A DNA stretch of 64,000 bases, from the NCBI RefSeq assembly GCF_015482585.1, contig NZ_CP049742.1, positions 1,946,001-2,010,000 of the forward strand, in the 5' to 3' direction. Below, one piece after another: positions 8,581 to 18,548 of the stretch (positions are counted from its first letter, which is position 1; every line of letters starts with the position of its first letter). The position numbers and the translations under genes were made by a program. Below the pieces are notes generated by a model. It saw only the letters and a program-made list of their open reading frames with translations. It did no database searches and was not told where the DNA came from. Origin of the DNA: Mangrovibacillus cuniculi (lineage in GTDB: Bacteria; Bacillota; Bacilli; Bacillales; R1DC41).

Positions 8581-9303
8581 TCAAGAAAGTGAAGATCCAT
8601 CTCGCAGTAATTGCACTTCTTCTTCGTCTAACTCACGATATTCTCCCTCTTGTAAATCTTCATCTAAAGCTAGAGGCCCCATAGAAATCCTCTTTAGATA
8701 GGTCACTTTCTTCCCAACAGATTCAAACATCCTTTTTACCTGATGGAACTTTCCCTCCATTATGGTCAGTTCAATCTCTGATGTCTCTCCTGTTTGAAGA
8801 ATAGTTAACTTTCCAGGCTTTGTAACGTAGCCATCATCTAACGTAACACCTTCTGCAAAAGCTGCCACATCTGAATCTGTTACTTTTCCGTCAATTTTAG
8901 CAAAGTATGTCTTCGGTACATGCTTCTTTGGAGATAGTAATTGGTGTGTCAATTGCCCATCATTTGTTAGAAGCAATAGACCAACTGTGTCTTTGTCTAG
9001 TCTACCAACAGGATGTGGATCCATAATGCGATCTTCGAATTCCAATAAATCTACTACTGTTTCATCACGATGATCTTCTGTCGCAGAAATTACCCCAGGT
9101 GGCTTATTCATCATTAAATAAACGAACTCCCTGTATTCCACTTTTTCACCGTGAACTTCAATAGAGGCATTCTTCGTGTCTACATGCTTTTTTGCATCTT
9201 TAATTGCAACACCATCTACTACAAGAGCACCCGCTTTTAACAGGTGCTTTACTTCCTTTCTACTACCATAGCCTAAATGAGCTAATAATTTATCTGCTCT
9301 CAT
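8581..9303 (-). CDS. ytzG: RsuA-family rRNA pseudouridine synthase
   Basis: 240 residues. An N-terminal S4 RNA-binding domain (MRADKLLAHLGYGSRKEVKHLLKAGALVVDG) is followed by the pseudouridine synthase domain. The catalytic motif GRLDKDTVGLLLLTNDG carries the active Asp. The C-terminal GKFHQVKRMFESVGKKVTYLKR is typical of the RsuA/RluB/E/F group. The expected substrate is a small-subunit rRNA uridine (U516 type). It lies 20 bp downstream of the murJ-like gene on the same strand, so the two are probably co-transcribed. Confidence 0.9.
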   Translation of the reverse strand: MRADKLLAHLGYGSRKEVKHLLKAGALVVDGVAIKDAKKHVDTKNASIEVHGEKVEYREFVYLMMNKPPGVISATEDHRDETVVDLLEFEDRIMDPHPVGRLDKDTVGLLLLTNDGQLTHQLLSPKKHVPKTYFAKIDGKVTDSDVAAFAEGVTLDDGYVTKPGKLTILQTGETSEIELTIMEGKFHQVKRMFESVGKKVTYLKRISMGPLALDEDLQEGEYRELDEEEVQLLRDGSSLS

Positions 9304-9322
9304 TCAAAACTCCTCATTTCTC

Positions 9323-10956
9323 TTACGCTTCTTCTAAGCGAAGTTTACGCCTTACTTTTTTCATCTGACTCCCAAATAGCTTATCAGCCAGTCTTAATCG
9401 AAGTGCTAGTAGAAAATATAAAACCATCCCCACTAATCCACACACTGCTGTAATGGCTATCGCTTCCATTCTCACACTCACATCTAATACATTTTTTAAG
9501 CCTAAATATAATATCGCCGTTGCTCCTAACATGACGAGATTCATCAAAATCATTAACAACACCCGTCTAAAGACTAAAGTAAATTGATAATCGATACTTC
9601 TTCTGATTACGATAGCATTCATTACGATTGAAACTGTAAACCCAACTATATAGGATAGAATTAATCCAGTCTCTTCTACCATATACACTAACGGAACCGT
9701 TAAAGCTAGTTTACACACAAATCCTATCAAGAAACTGAACACTGTAAATTTTTGCTTGTTTATTCCTTGTAGGATCGCTGCAGATACAGAAAAAAGTGCA
9801 AAGCCGATTGCTACCGGAGCGTATTGTCGTAAAATATCGCCACCGATTTCACTGTACCCAAAAAATGCTGTGTATAAAGGTTCCGCTAGTAAGCTCATAC
9901 CTAGCGCAGCAGGGATCGTTAAGAACAACAAAATCTGAAAAATTGTATCAATTTGCTTCTTTAATTGTTTCGGTTCTTCTCTTACAAATGAAGCTGTAAT
10001 AAGTGGGACAAGGGTTAACGAAAATGCTGTAGCTAACGAAACTGGGATCATCACAAGTTTATGGGAAGAGAAACTCATCGCCCCAAGTAGTGATAACGCA
10101 CTCGTTTTAGCTTCTCCAGCTAACTCCATTGCTCTTGTAAACAATAATGTATCTATCATTTGATATAGAGGAATAGCAATCCCAACAATCACAAAAGGAA
10201 AAGCTGACTTAACAATCTCTTTATACATTTCAGGTAAGGATACTGTAAGCTCTCCTTTATCTTGTTCCAGAAGTTTGTCCAAATGGGGTTTTCTTTTTTT
10301 CCAATACCAAAATAAAACACATAAACCGCCTATTGCACCTACAAATGCTGCAAAGGTAGCTGCTTGGATAGCTAATACTCTGCTACCCCAAAAACTTTTA
10401 CCACTAAAAATGCTCCTGTAAGTAAGAATGCAATTCGAACTATTTGCTCAACAACTTGGCTTACTGATGAAGGACCCATTGATTGATGCCCTTGAAAAAA
10501 ACCTCTAATAATACTCAGAAATGGAACCAAAATCAAAGCAAAGCTAACTGTACGAATGACATTGATTACATCTTTCTCTGTAAATGGCCCTCCATTTAAA
10601 TCTCCAATCGCGAGTTTAACATATAATGGTGCGAGTAAAAATAGAAAGAGGAAAGCTAAAGTACCCGATAACAGCATCAACTTAACGCTTGACCTGAATA
10701 GCTTTCTACCTATAGCATACTCTTCTACAGCATTATATTTTGCTATGTATTTAGAAACGGCAAGTGGTAATCCGCCAGTAGCAATGGAGATAAAGATGGT
10801 ATAAGGGACATATCCATAATTATATAATTGAAGGAAATCTTCAGAATCCGCACCAATAATCATAACAAAAGGAATGATATAAAAAAGACCTAAAAACTTT
10901 GAAACGAACGTTCCTAACGTCAAAATGAACGTTCCACGTAACAATTTTGATGACAT
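9323..10956 (-). pseudogene. murJ: Lipid II flippase MurJ/YtgP (MOP superfamily), frameshifted
   Basis: The N-terminal part (ATG 10956, GGAAGGGAT upstream) encodes MSSKLLRGTFILTLGTFVSK and continues as a polytopic membrane protein until a TAG at 10372. The rest continues in another frame to 9323 (KKRKPHLDKLLEQDKGEL, then about eight hydrophobic segments). Together they make about 544 residues, the length of B. subtilis YtgP. Adding one T to the run read from 10394-10390 joins VVKVF to WGSRVLAIQAATFAAFVGAIGGL without a stop, so a single-base loss in a C4A5 tract explains the break. If real, lipid II export would depend on another flippase such as Amj. If it is a sequence error, the gene is normal. 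The high degree of conservation on both sides favours error or a very recent mutation. Confidence 0.8.
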
Positions 10957-11123
10957 AGTGATCCCTTCCAAGGAGGAAAAATATCCTCTATCTTTAAATT
11001 CATAAGTTTAGTCTATCGTTTCTATAGATTTAAAACAAATTTTATCATACCATGGTTTAATGAAAAGAAAAGTAAAAGAGAAACTAGAAATGTTTTCTTA
11101 TTTAAGAAAGTTAGGTGAAGATT

Positions 11124-12416
11124 TTGGCATATGATGTAATCGTTATAGGCGGAGGTCCTTCTGGTTTAATGGCGGCAATTGCTGCTGGTGAAGAAGGTGC
11201 TCGCGTATTACTTGTTGATAAAGGGTCTAAATTAGGAAGAAAATTGGCTATTTCAGGTGGCGGTAGATGTAACGTAACCAATAGAAAGCCAGTTGATGAA
11301 ATCATTCAGCACATTCCAGGAAACGGACGTTTTCTATACAGTGCTTTTTCGGTATATAACAACGAAAATATTATTGAATTCTTCGAAGGACTAGGCATTG
11401 CTTTAAAGGAAGAAGATCACGGAAGAATGTTTCCTGTAAATAACCAGGCTCAGTCTGTGGTCGACGCGATGCTAAGACGCTTAGACGAGTTAAATGTGGA
11501 TCGACGAGTAAATACAAAAGTTGCAGACTTGTTATTTAACGAAGAAAAAGAAATCTCTGGGATTCTTCTACAAGACGGAAAGGAACTACATGCTACTTCC
11601 GTTGTGATTGCAGTTGGGGGTAAATCTGTTCCTCAAACAGGTTCTACTGGAGATGGGTATCCTTGGGCAGAACGCGCTGGACACACGATTACCACACTTT
11701 TCCCAACCGAAGTTCCTTTAACCTCTAGTGAACCATACATTCGCAACAAATCTCTTCAAGGACTAGCACTAAGAGATGTTGCGGTTAGTGTATTGAATAA
11801 AAAAGGACGTCCTATCGTAACACACCAAATGGACATGTTATTTACACATTTTGGATTATCCGGCCCTGCTATTCTCCGTTGTAGTCAATATGTGGTAAAA
11901 GAACAATGGAAACGAGAAGAAAAGGAAATCTCAATAAAAATAGACAGCATGCCTTCTCAAAATGAAGAGCAAGTTTTCCAAGAAATACGCTCCATTCAGT
12001 CTAATAACGAAAAGAAAGCAGCCAAAAATGCGTTAAAAGGATTAGTTCCAGAACGGTATTTACTCTTCTTATTAGAACATGCAGAAGTAGATGCTGAGGC
12101 ACCGATGAATACGATAAGTCAAGAACGAATGCGGGCGTTAGCCGGCTTTATCAAAGGATGGATTGTCCTTGTTGACGGTACTTTATCTATTGAAAAAGCT
12201 TTCGTGACAGGTGGGGGTGTGTCAGTGAAGGAAGTATTCCCGAAAACGATGGGTTCCAAATTTGTTAGAGGATTATATTTCTGTGGAGAAGTATTAGACC
12301 TGCATGGATACACAGGTGGTTATAATATAACTTCTGCACTAATTACAGGAAAACTAGCCGGCATGAATGCGGGACAACTTGCCACACTTGGATATAATGA
12401 GTTGGAGTATAGTTAA
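11124..12416 (+). CDS. ytfP: HI0933-family FAD-dependent oxidoreductase
   Basis: Flavoprotein of about 430 residues. The N-terminal dinucleotide motif [20 protein letters not shown] binds [19 protein letters not shown] is the family signature, and the C-terminal [17 protein letters not shown] and [20 protein letters not shown] complete the FAD site. The biochemical role of this family (YtfP, YhiN) is not established. I prefer the TTG at 11124 because AGGTGA lies five bases upstream; the in-frame GTG at 11115 overlaps that site. It is divergent from the murJ-like gene and has its own terminator. Confidence 0.85.
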   Translation: MAYDVIVIGGGPSGLMAAIAAGEEGARVLLVDKGSKLGRKLAISGGGRCNVTNRKPVDEIIQHIPGNGRFLYSAFSVYNNENIIEFFEGLGIALKEEDHGRMFPVNNQAQSVVDAMLRRLDELNVDRRVNTKVADLLFNEEKEISGILLQDGKELHATSVVIAVGGKSVPQTGSTGDGYPWAERAGHTITTLFPTEVPLTSSEPYIRNKSLQGLALRDVAVSVLNKKGRPIVTHQMDMLFTHFGLSGPAILRCSQYVVKEQWKREEKEISIKIDSMPSQNEEQVFQEIRSIQSNNEKKAAKNALKGLVPERYLLFLLEHAEVDAEAPMNTISQERMRALAGFIKGWIVLVDGTLSIEKAFVTGGGVSVKEVFPKTMGSKFVRGLYFCGEVLDLHGYTGGYNITSALITGKLAGMNAGQLATLGYNELEYS

Positions 12417-12438
12417 TAAGAAAAAGCTTAATACAGAG

Positions 12439-12478
12439 CTAAAGGGGTACATTTCAAAAACGAATGTACCCCTTTTTT
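12439..12478 (+). terminator. Intrinsic terminator of the GGTACATT family
   Basis: The AAAGGGGTACATT and AATGTACCCCTTTTTT arms surround TCAAAAACG. Near-identical stems occur at 20303-20343 and 24993-25036. Confidence 0.9.
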
Positions 12479-12535
12479 AATATGCTAAATATTTTAACTG
12501 ATACTATGACACTGCAGAATGAATGCATATGCTAA

Positions 12536-12559
12536 AATCCCTGTGCAGTTACTTTGACA
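12536..12559 (+). repeat. Remnant of a family 1 repeat end
   Basis: AAATCCCTGTGCAGTTACTT matches the outer end of family 1 (reverse complement of GAAAGTGACTGCACAGGGAT), but the GC-rich core is absent. The nearby CTGCAGAATG at 12512 matches the spacer seen between core and terminator in copies C and D. Confidence 0.6.
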
Positions 12560-12583
12560 GTTCAATTACATTACCATTTTCTA

Positions 12584-12769
12584 TCATTTCTTATACAAAA
12601 CCATTGAACTAAAGCAATATACTTGATCACGATCTTGGTCATCCGGAAATGCAGCCACATGATATTTTATATCTACTACATTATCCGCTCGTACTTTCTT
12701 CAAAAATGCATTCATCTTTTCTTCTAGCTCTAGCTCTGTTTCTTCATCGAATAATTTAACCTGAATCAT
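12584..12769 (-). CDS. cse60: Sporulation protein Cse60
   Basis: 61 residues, MIQVKLFDEETELELEEKMN then FLKKV..DNVVDIKYH and a C-terminal YCFSSMVLYKK. This matches the Cse60 (YteV) family, a small protein made in the mother cell under sigma-E in B. subtilis; its function is unknown. ATG 12769 follows AAGGAGGTGATTTGC. An upstream in-frame GTG (12778) overlaps the ribosome site and is unlikely. It lies about 50 bp downstream of the YteU-like gene, as in B. subtilis (yteU-yteV). Confidence 0.85.
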   Translation of the reverse strand: MIQVKLFDEETELELEEKMNAFLKKVRADNVVDIKYHVAAFPDDQDRDQVYCFSSMVLYKK

Positions 12770-12818
12770 GCAAATCACCTCCTTATCAGAATAGACAGGA
12801 GGTGCACTATTTAGTCAA

Positions 12819-13295
12819 TTATTCAGAATTTTCTTGATACCTTGTTACAAAATTTAAGAATGCTCGGGAAAACCAGAAATAACATGTTAATGAAATGAAA
12901 GTAATCGGGGTATTCCAGCCTCTATAATCAATCAACCTTGTTTTTCTTTCTATTATATGTTCGACAATAGTCATTGGAATTGTAAAGGCAAATACTTTAT
13001 AGAAAGCCTGTGTCCATGTATCTTTAAATGTCCACTGATTATATAACACACACGTTATCGGAAAAAGAAGTCCATCAAATAATACACTAATCTTAAATAC
13101 ACGCCCTAAAAGTCGTACGGGATATCGTAATCTTTTGTTAGAAACAGCGAGTGCGTCTACAGCAGAAGAAGTAAATGCCACAAAGAAGTAGACGATGATC
13201 CAATTCTTAAAATATTTCTTTTGAATGTTAGCAATAACAACTAATAGAATGACACCAAGTCCAACTAACCCTCTTAGAATCTTCTTCTCGGACAT
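12819..13295 (-). CDS. yteU: CBO0543-family membrane protein (YteU-like)
   Basis: 158 residues with four or five hydrophobic segments (about 8-25, 31-50, 70-90, 99-115, 130-150), positively charged loops such as NKRLRYPVRLLGR and ERKTRLIDYRG, and a short polar tail. It resembles the CBO0543 family of small integral membrane proteins, to which YteU belongs; no biochemical function is known. AAGGAGGAGG precedes ATG 13295. It is probably co-transcribed with cse60. Confidence 0.75.
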   Translation of the reverse strand: MSEKKILRGLVGLGVILLVVIANIQKKYFKNWIIVYFFVAFTSSAVDALAVSNKRLRYPVRLLGRVFKISVLFDGLLFPITCVLYNQWTFKDTWTQAFYKVFAFTIPMTIVEHIIERKTRLIDYRGWNTPITFISLTCYFWFSRAFLNFVTRYQENSE

Positions 13296-13354
13296 ATACC
13301 TCCTCCTTTCTGGGCGTTACTATTTATAGTCTGTACCTCTTTTAGGTAAAAATA

Positions 13355-13396
13355 CAAAAAAAGCGAGGCCACATATAATGCGGCATCGCTTTTTTA
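13355..13396 (-). terminator. Intrinsic terminator after leuS/rhodanese
   Basis: AAAAAAGCGA pairs with TCGCTTTTTT around a partly paired GGCC..GGC region. It is placed just past the rhodanese stop on the minus strand. Confidence 0.8.
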
Positions 13397-13401
13397 TCTA
13401 T

Positions 13402-13710
13402 TTATTCCTTCGTTGTCGTTTTGCCTTCCCATTCAAGCATGCCACCAACCATGTTTACAACATCATGACCTTGTTCTTGAAGGTAAAGACACACATTCTC
13501 ACTTCTTCTTCCAGATCGACAAATGTAAATCGTCTCTTTGTCTGCATCTAGCTGTTCTAGTGAGGCAGGAATATCTCCCATACGAATATGTTTTGCTCCA
13601 GGAATAATCCCTTCCGCTACCTCATCGTCTTCACGAACATCGATTAACGTTAATTCTTCACCGTTCTCTAATTTTTCTTGAAGTTCTTTTGTCGTAATAG
13701 TTTTTATCAT
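13402..13710 (-). CDS. ytwF: Single-domain rhodanese (sulfurtransferase)
   Basis: 102 residues, one rhodanese domain. TLIDVREDDEVAEGIIPGAKHI is the family start motif, and the active-site loop YICRSGRRS contains catalytic C64. The C-terminal NMVGGMLEWEG is typical. Such proteins carry persulfide sulfur for thiolation or detoxification; the partner is unknown. It starts 12 bp after the leuS stop and shares its terminator, so it is part of the leuS transcript and may respond to the leuS T-box. Confidence 0.9.
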   Translation of the reverse strand: MIKTITTKELQEKLENGEELTLIDVREDDEVAEGIIPGAKHIRMGDIPASLEQLDADKETIYICRSGRRSENVCLYLQEQGHDVVNMVGGMLEWEGKTTTKE

Positions 13711-13722
13711 GGAAATCCTCCT

Positions 13723-16137
13723 TTAGCCAACAACAATGTTTACTAATTTTTGTGGAACAGCAATTACTTTACGAACAGTCTTACCTTCCATGGATTCTAC
13801 TACACGTGCATCATTTAATGCAATTTCTTGCATTTCTTCACGAGTAGCTGTCGCAGGAATAAGAAGTTTTGCTTTTACTTTTCCATTTACTTGTACTACG
13901 ATTTCTATTTCATTATCCACTAATTTAGACTCATCGAACGTTGGCCAAGCTTCATATGTTACCGTTTCTGAATAACCAAGCTTCTCCCAAAGTTCTTCTG
14001 CAAGATGAGGAGCGACAGGTGATAGTAACTTCACGAAACCTTCTGCATGCTCTTTTGAAATTGTCTCTGCTTTATATGCATCGTTAATGAATACCATCAT
14101 TTGAGAAATAGCTGTATTAAAACGTAATCCCTCATAATCTTCTGTTACTTTCTTCACAGTTTGATGATAGGACTTCTCTAATCCATCATTAGCACCAGAT
14201 TGAACTTTAGATTGAAGGTTACCTTCCTCATCAACAAGTAAACGCCATACGCGGTCTAAGAATCTTCTTGCGCCATCCAATCCATTAGTTGACCACGCCA
14301 CACTAGCTTCTAGTGGTCCCATAAACATTTCGTAAAGACGAAGCGTATCTGCACCGTGACTTTCTACTACAGAGTCTGGATTTACTACATTCCCTTTAGA
14401 TTTACTCATCTTTTCATTATTCTCTCCAAGAATCATCCCTTGGTTAAATAATTTTTGGAACGGTTCTTTTGTCGGTACTACTCCGATATCATAAAGGAAT
14501 TTATGCCAGAAACGAGCGTATAGAAGGTGAAGGACAGCATGTTCTGCTCCACCGATGTAAATATCTACAGGTAACCAATGTTTTAACTTTTCTTGTGAAG
14601 CTAATGCTTCTTCATTTGTTGGGTCGATATAACGTAGATAATACCAGCAGCTCCCTGCCCATTGTGGCATCGTGTTTGTTTCGCGACGACCTTTTTTCCC
14701 TGTAACTGGATCGACAACGTTTACCCAATCTGCAATATTTGCAAGTGGAGATTCTCCTGTTCCGGATGGTTTTATGTTCTTTGTTTTCGGAAGCATTAAT
14801 GGAAGTTCGCTTTCCTCCACAGCACTCATTGTGCCATCTTCCCAATGAATGACTGGAATTGGCTCTCCCCAATAACGTTGACGGGAGAATAACCAATCAC
14901 GTAGGCGGTACGTTACTTTCTTTTTACCGATTTCTTGTTCTTCTAACCAAGTAATCATGTTTGTAATAGCTTCTTCTTTACCAAGTCCATTTAGGAAATC
15001 AGAGTTAACATGTTCACCGTCACCTGTGTACGCTTCACTTTCTACATCTCCACCAGCTACCACTTCGATAATTGGTAAGTCGAATACTTTTGCAAACTCA
15101 TAATCACGCTCATCATGCGCTGGGACTGCCATAATCGCTCCAGTTCCATAACTCGTTAAAACGTAATCTGCGATCCAAATCGGCATTCTCTTTCCACTTA
15201 CTGGGTTAACAGCAAATGCACCTGTGAAGACACCAGTTTTCGTTTTTGCTAAATCCGTTCTTTCTAAGTCGCTTTTTAATTTTACTTGATTTACATAAGC
15301 ATCAACTGCTTCTTTTTGCTCATCTGTTGTAATTACATCAACAAGAGCATGTTCCGGAGCTAGTACTGCATATGTTGCACCAAATAACGTGTCCGGACGA
15401 GTGGTAAACACGTCAAATGTTTCATCCGTTCCATCAATCTTAAATGTTACTTCTGCACCTTCCGAACGACCAATCCAGTTACGCTGCATATCTTTTAAGC
15501 TTTCTGGCCAGTCTAGATCTTCTAAATCTTCAAGTAAACGGTCTGCGTATGCTGTAATTTTTAACATCCATTGTTTCATTGGACGTCTCTCTACTGGATG
15601 TCCTCCACGCTCACTTACACCGTCAATTACTTCTTCATTTGCTAAAACTGTTCCAAGTGCTTCACACCAGTTTACTGGTACCTCGTCAACATACGCTAAT
15701 CCTTTTTCATATAACTTAAGGAAAATCCATTGTGTCCACTTGTAGTAAGATGGATCGGTTGTATTTACTTCTCTGTCCCAATCATAAGAAAAACCTAATG
15801 CTTGAATTTGTCTTTTAAACGTATTGATGTTGATTTCTGTAAATTCTGCTGGATCATTTCCTGTATCGATTGCATACTGCTCTGCTGGAAGACCAAAAGC
15901 ATCCCACCCCATTGGATGTAAGACATTGTATCCTTGCATACGTTTCATACGAGAAAGAATGTCCGTTGCAGTATACCCTTCTGGATGTCCTACATGAAGT
16001 CCAGCTCCAGAAGGATATGGGAACATGTCTAATGCATAAAATTTCGGTTTACCGATTTCGTCTGCTGTTTTAAATGTTTTGTTTTCTAGCCAATGTTTTT
16101 GCCACTTTTTTTCTACTTCTAAATGTTGAAAACTCAC
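13723..16137 (-). CDS. leuS: Leucyl-tRNA synthetase
   Basis: Class I synthetase charging tRNA-Leu. With the GTG at 16137 (AGGAGG eight bases upstream) it is 804 residues, the same as B. subtilis LeuS. The longer frame to 16209 has no ribosome site. The HIGH motif appears as [15 protein letters not shown] and the KMSKS motif as [12 protein letters not shown]. The CP1 editing domain includes [13 protein letters not shown]. The C-terminal domain is intact to [11 protein letters not shown]. It is preceded by a T-box leader with a CUC specifier. Confidence 0.98.
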   Translation of the reverse strand: MSFQHLEVEKKWQKHWLENKTFKTADEIGKPKFYALDMFPYPSGAGLHVGHPEGYTATDILSRMKRMQGYNVLHPMGWDAFGLPAEQYAIDTGNDPAEFTEININTFKRQIQALGFSYDWDREVNTTDPSYYKWTQWIFLKLYEKGLAYVDEVPVNWCEALGTVLANEEVIDGVSERGGHPVERRPMKQWMLKITAYADRLLEDLEDLDWPESLKDMQRNWIGRSEGAEVTFKIDGTDETFDVFTTRPDTLFGATYAVLAPEHALVDVITTDEQKEAVDAYVNQVKLKSDLERTDLAKTKTGVFTGAFAVNPVSGKRMPIWIADYVLTSYGTGAIMAVPAHDERDYEFAKVFDLPIIEVVAGGDVESEAYTGDGEHVNSDFLNGLGKEEAITNMITWLEEQEIGKKKVTYRLRDWLFSRQRYWGEPIPVIHWEDGTMSAVEESELPLMLPKTKNIKPSGTGESPLANIADWVNVVDPVTGKKGRRETNTMPQWAGSCWYYLRYIDPTNEEALASQEKLKHWLPVDIYIGGAEHAVLHLLYARFWHKFLYDIGVVPTKEPFQKLFNQGMILGENNEKMSKSKGNVVNPDSVVESHGADTLRLYEMFMGPLEASVAWSTNGLDGARRFLDRVWRLLVDEEGNLQSKVQSGANDGLEKSYHQTVKKVTEDYEGLRFNTAISQMMVFINDAYKAETISKEHAEGFVKLLSPVAPHLAEELWEKLGYSETVTYEAWPTFDESKLVDNEIEIVVQVNGKVKAKLLIPATATREEMQEIALNDARVVESMEGKTVRKVIAVPQKLVNIVVG

Positions 16138-16210
16138 TGTTATTCCTCCTAGTGATTTAGTTATAAAGATGTAAGGTTTAGGGATGAGATATTTGTTATA
16201 GGTAAACATT

Positions 16211-16326
16211 CATTAATGAGACTCAGTTAAGTACGGGCCACATCACTGTGTGCATCCGAATTTGCTTGGCTCGTTTGCATAGTTACCTCAAATTAATGAT
16301 ACTCGGTTAAGTACAGGCCACATCAC
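16211..16326 (-). repeat. 80-bp-spaced direct duplication in the leuS leader
   Basis: 16211-16246 and 16291-16326 agree at 32 of 36 positions (shared ATTAATGA, ACTC, GTTAAGTAC, GGCCACATCAC). The second copy is the outer part of a twin-hairpin element; the first is a partial copy. Both lie between the T-box terminator and the leuS ribosome site. Confidence 0.75.
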
Positions 16327-16360
16327 GTGGCCAACACCGAGTTGTTACTTCACGTAACAA
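16302..16360 (-). repeat. Twin-hairpin element (family 2), copy in leuS leader
   Basis: The outer stem CTCGGT/ACCGAG encloses the GGCCAC/GTGGCC stem. Directly adjacent is a second hairpin, TTGTTAC-TTCAC-GTAACAA. Read on the minus strand, the second hairpin begins inside the U-tract of the T-box terminator. Confidence 0.8.
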
Positions 16361-16600
16361 AAAACGCCACTCATCCCTAAATAAAATAGGGACGAGAGGC
16401 GTTTTCTCCCGCGGTACCACCCACATTAGTGCACAACTGCACTCGCTTCGTTACTCCTTAACGCGGAAAACGGTCTACCCTACTGTAAGTTCAGGTAAAC
16501 ATCTCAAAGGCGAGTTCATACATTCCGCTGTTGACTTGCACCAACCGTCAACTCTCTGCATTAGGAAGAGGTACTACTACTCCTTTTCACCGATCAAATC
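16359..16600 (-). promoter_or_regulatory. T-box leader (leucine, CUC specifier) with terminator
   Basis: On the minus strand the conserved T-box sequence TGGGTGGTACCGCGG lies at 16424-16410. It is followed by the terminator stem AACGCC..GGCGTTTTTT (to 16359). Upstream, GAATGTATGAACTCGCC places the specifier codon CTC at 16514-16512, matching leucine. Uncharged tRNA-Leu should stabilise the antiterminator and allow leuS transcription. Confidence 0.93.
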
Positions 16601-16646
16601 TATTATGACATTATTCTATGCTTAGTTTGAAGGAAAATCAAGTGTA

Positions 16647-17834
16647 TTATGCAGCAATGGAGGAAGATTGGGCTTTTGTCTTTATTCCTCTATCATATAT
16701 AGCCGTAAAGACAAAACCTAAAAACCCAATACCCATTAGTACCATAAATAAAGGTGCCATTCCATAAGAATCCACGATAATACCACCTAATAACGGTCCA
16801 ATCATTCTTCCACCTGTAGCAGTACTATTCACAATACCTTGATAGAACCCTTCTCTACCTTCTGGAGCTAAGGAACTCGCGATAGTTGGGACAGCTGGCC
16901 AAACTAACATTTCACCTATTGTCAAAATAATCATTGAAACGGCAAAAATGGTAAAGTTTTGCGCAAAAATTAAAATGAAAAAAGAAAGAGTGAATATGGC
17001 AATTCCAACAAGCATTTGAGCCTTAATATGATTTTGCATTCTATTTATAATAGGCTTGATTAAAGGTTGACCAAGTACAATTAATCCACCATTTAAAGTC
17101 CAAAGTAATCCGTACTGATTTAAAGAAATACCTAGCTCTTGTGTGTATGTGGAAATCGTGGATTGCCATTGGACATATCCAATCCAACACATTATATATC
17201 CAGCACACAATAACGCCAGTGCTATAATTCTTGATTTATTTTTTATTGGCTTTGCTTCTTGAATAACAGATGTCTGTATTGCTCCTTCTACTTTAATCGT
17301 TTTATATCCAAATAAGGCTAAGAAGAAGAAAATGACATACATCCCAAAGTTGGCCATAAATATCCAGTCAAACGAGAATTTAGCAACAAAAGCCCCTAAC
17401 GCTGCACCTAAGGCAACTCCTACGTTCTGTGCTACATAAATAGCATTAAATGGTTTTCTACCACCTTCTGGCCAAACAGTGCCGGCCATTGCATAAACTG
17501 ATGGAAAAACCATACCTGAGCCAAAACCAACAGTTGCTAAAAAGATGACATAATAAGGCCAATCATGCCAAAGTGATAAGCCAGCTAGTGAAATGACGGA
17601 AATGGTTGCACCAGTAATAATGGATCGATAGCCGCCTATTTTATCAAATAGCCAACCACCCACTAAGTTACCAACTACACTTGTTCCCGCATTAATCATT
17701 AACACCAATCCTGCAACGGTTAATGATTTACCTAATTCTTGATGAATGTAAATAGCATTTAATGGCCATAAAAAAGAAGCTCCCGTGACATTTATCATCA
17801 TTCCAATTACCAAAAGCCAAAGTGATTTAGGCAT
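16647..17834 (-). CDS. yttB: Major facilitator superfamily transporter (YttB-like)
   Basis: 395 residues with 12 predicted membrane segments and the MFS signature GGWLFDKIGGYRS between helices 2 and 3 (GNLVGG.LFDKIGGYR). The second half repeats the fold, with GEMLVWPAVPTIASSLAPEGREGFYQG. It most likely exports drugs or metabolites by proton exchange; the substrate cannot be read. The ATG at 17834 has AAAGGAG nine bases upstream; ATGs at 17840 and 17870 are too close to that site or upstream of it. It is a single-gene unit. Confidence 0.85.
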   Translation of the reverse strand: MPKSLWLLVIGMMINVTGASFLWPLNAIYIHQELGKSLTVAGLVLMINAGTSVVGNLVGGWLFDKIGGYRSIITGATISVISLAGLSLWHDWPYYVIFLATVGFGSGMVFPSVYAMAGTVWPEGGRKPFNAIYVAQNVGVALGAALGAFVAKFSFDWIFMANFGMYVIFFFLALFGYKTIKVEGAIQTSVIQEAKPIKNKSRIIALALLCAGYIMCWIGYVQWQSTISTYTQELGISLNQYGLLWTLNGGLIVLGQPLIKPIINRMQNHIKAQMLVGIAIFTLSFFILIFAQNFTIFAVSMIILTIGEMLVWPAVPTIASSLAPEGREGFYQGIVNSTATGGRMIGPLLGGIIVDSYGMAPLFMVLMGIGFLGFVFTAIYDRGIKTKAQSSSIAA

Positions 17835-17928
17835 GAACATACGCTCCTTTATATAACTTCCCTTAAGCATTGTAACGCATCTTGAAGTGGGAATATATAT
17901 AAAAGAAATATCAGAAAAAAGAGTTAGA

Positions 17929-17965
17929 CAAAAGACCCAGCAATTATGATAATTGCTGGGTCTTA
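17929..17965 (-). terminator. Intrinsic terminator after small SASP-like gene
   Basis: AAGACCCAGCAATTAT pairs with ATAATTGCTGGGTCTT, and T's follow on the minus strand. Confidence 0.9.
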
Positions 17966-17970
17966 GTTAC

Positions 17971-18105
17971 TTAATAATCTTGCTGAGCTCTCTTACGATT
18001 AGCTTTTTTCACTTGATCCACAGGAGATTGATGATTTGCAAATTCTTCTCTTCCACTACTTGTCTTTTGCTCTGGATTAGCTTGATCTGATTTTGGTTTT
18101 ACCAT
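17971..18105 (-). CDS. 44-residue gamma-type SASP-like protein
   Basis: A short gene with a clear ribosome site (AGGAGG, eight bases before ATG 18105) and its own terminator. The product MVKPKSDQANPEQKTSSGR..EEFANHQSPVDQVKKANRKRAQQDY is hydrophilic and rich in Gln, Lys and Asn. The segment EFANHQSPVDQVKKANRK resembles the repeating unit of gamma-type small acid-soluble spore proteins (TEFASET.VQQV.KQN), which store amino acids in the spore. This is a short-motif match, so the family call is tentative. It begins one base before the end of the downstream-reading YtzC gene and is probably co-transcribed with it. Confidence 0.6.
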   Translation of the reverse strand: MVKPKSDQANPEQKTSSGREEFANHQSPVDQVKKANRKRAQQDY

Positions 18106-18106
18106 C

Positions 18107-18400
18107 TTAGTACCCTCCTGTAAACTTTTCTGGACGATCATGATTTAAAAGGATCATTTCATTCTGAAGACTTTGAAGTTGTAGACGCATACGATGAAGT
18201 TGTTCCTTTTGTTGCCAGTTTGCACTTTCTGTCAACTTTAACACTTCATTGACAGCAGTCTCTAATAGACCTTGAGCTTCTACATACTCCAAATCATGAT
18301 AATGCTCTTGTCTGTTTGCTTCAACAAACTGTTCTTGAGCTAATCTCAATGCATCTTCACAATGTTGTAAACACTCTTCTACTGATTTACGTGTTGCCAT
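18107..18400 (-). CDS. ytzC: DUF2524 protein YtzC
   Basis: 97 residues, MATRKSVEECLQHCEDALRL onwards, predicted all-helical with coiled-coil character. The C-terminal half (QQKEQLHRMRLQLQSLQNEMIL) closely resembles B. subtilis YtzC. Function unknown. ATG 18400 has AAGGGAGAG eight bases upstream; the ATG at 18406 is too close to that site and longer frames to 18550 run into the divergent gene's promoter. It is divergent from ytqA, as in B. subtilis. Confidence 0.8.
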   Translation of the reverse strand: MATRKSVEECLQHCEDALRLAQEQFVEANRQEHYHDLEYVEAQGLLETAVNEVLKLTESANWQQKEQLHRMRLQLQSLQNEMILLNHDRPEKFTGGY

Positions 18401-18548
18401 CGTCATCTCTCCCTTGAGCCAATAATGGAATTGCTCCCCTTTAGATTGAACCAAAAGACAAGTTTTCATGTTGGAAAGTACATGAAATACTCTTCCTTCC
18501 ATGCTAAAATGGTGGTCATTAGGAACACTTATAGAGAGGACATTAAAC

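Noticed and set aside
15389..15745. 118-residue plus-strand frame
   Set aside because: Antisense to the conserved part of leuS; no ribosome site.
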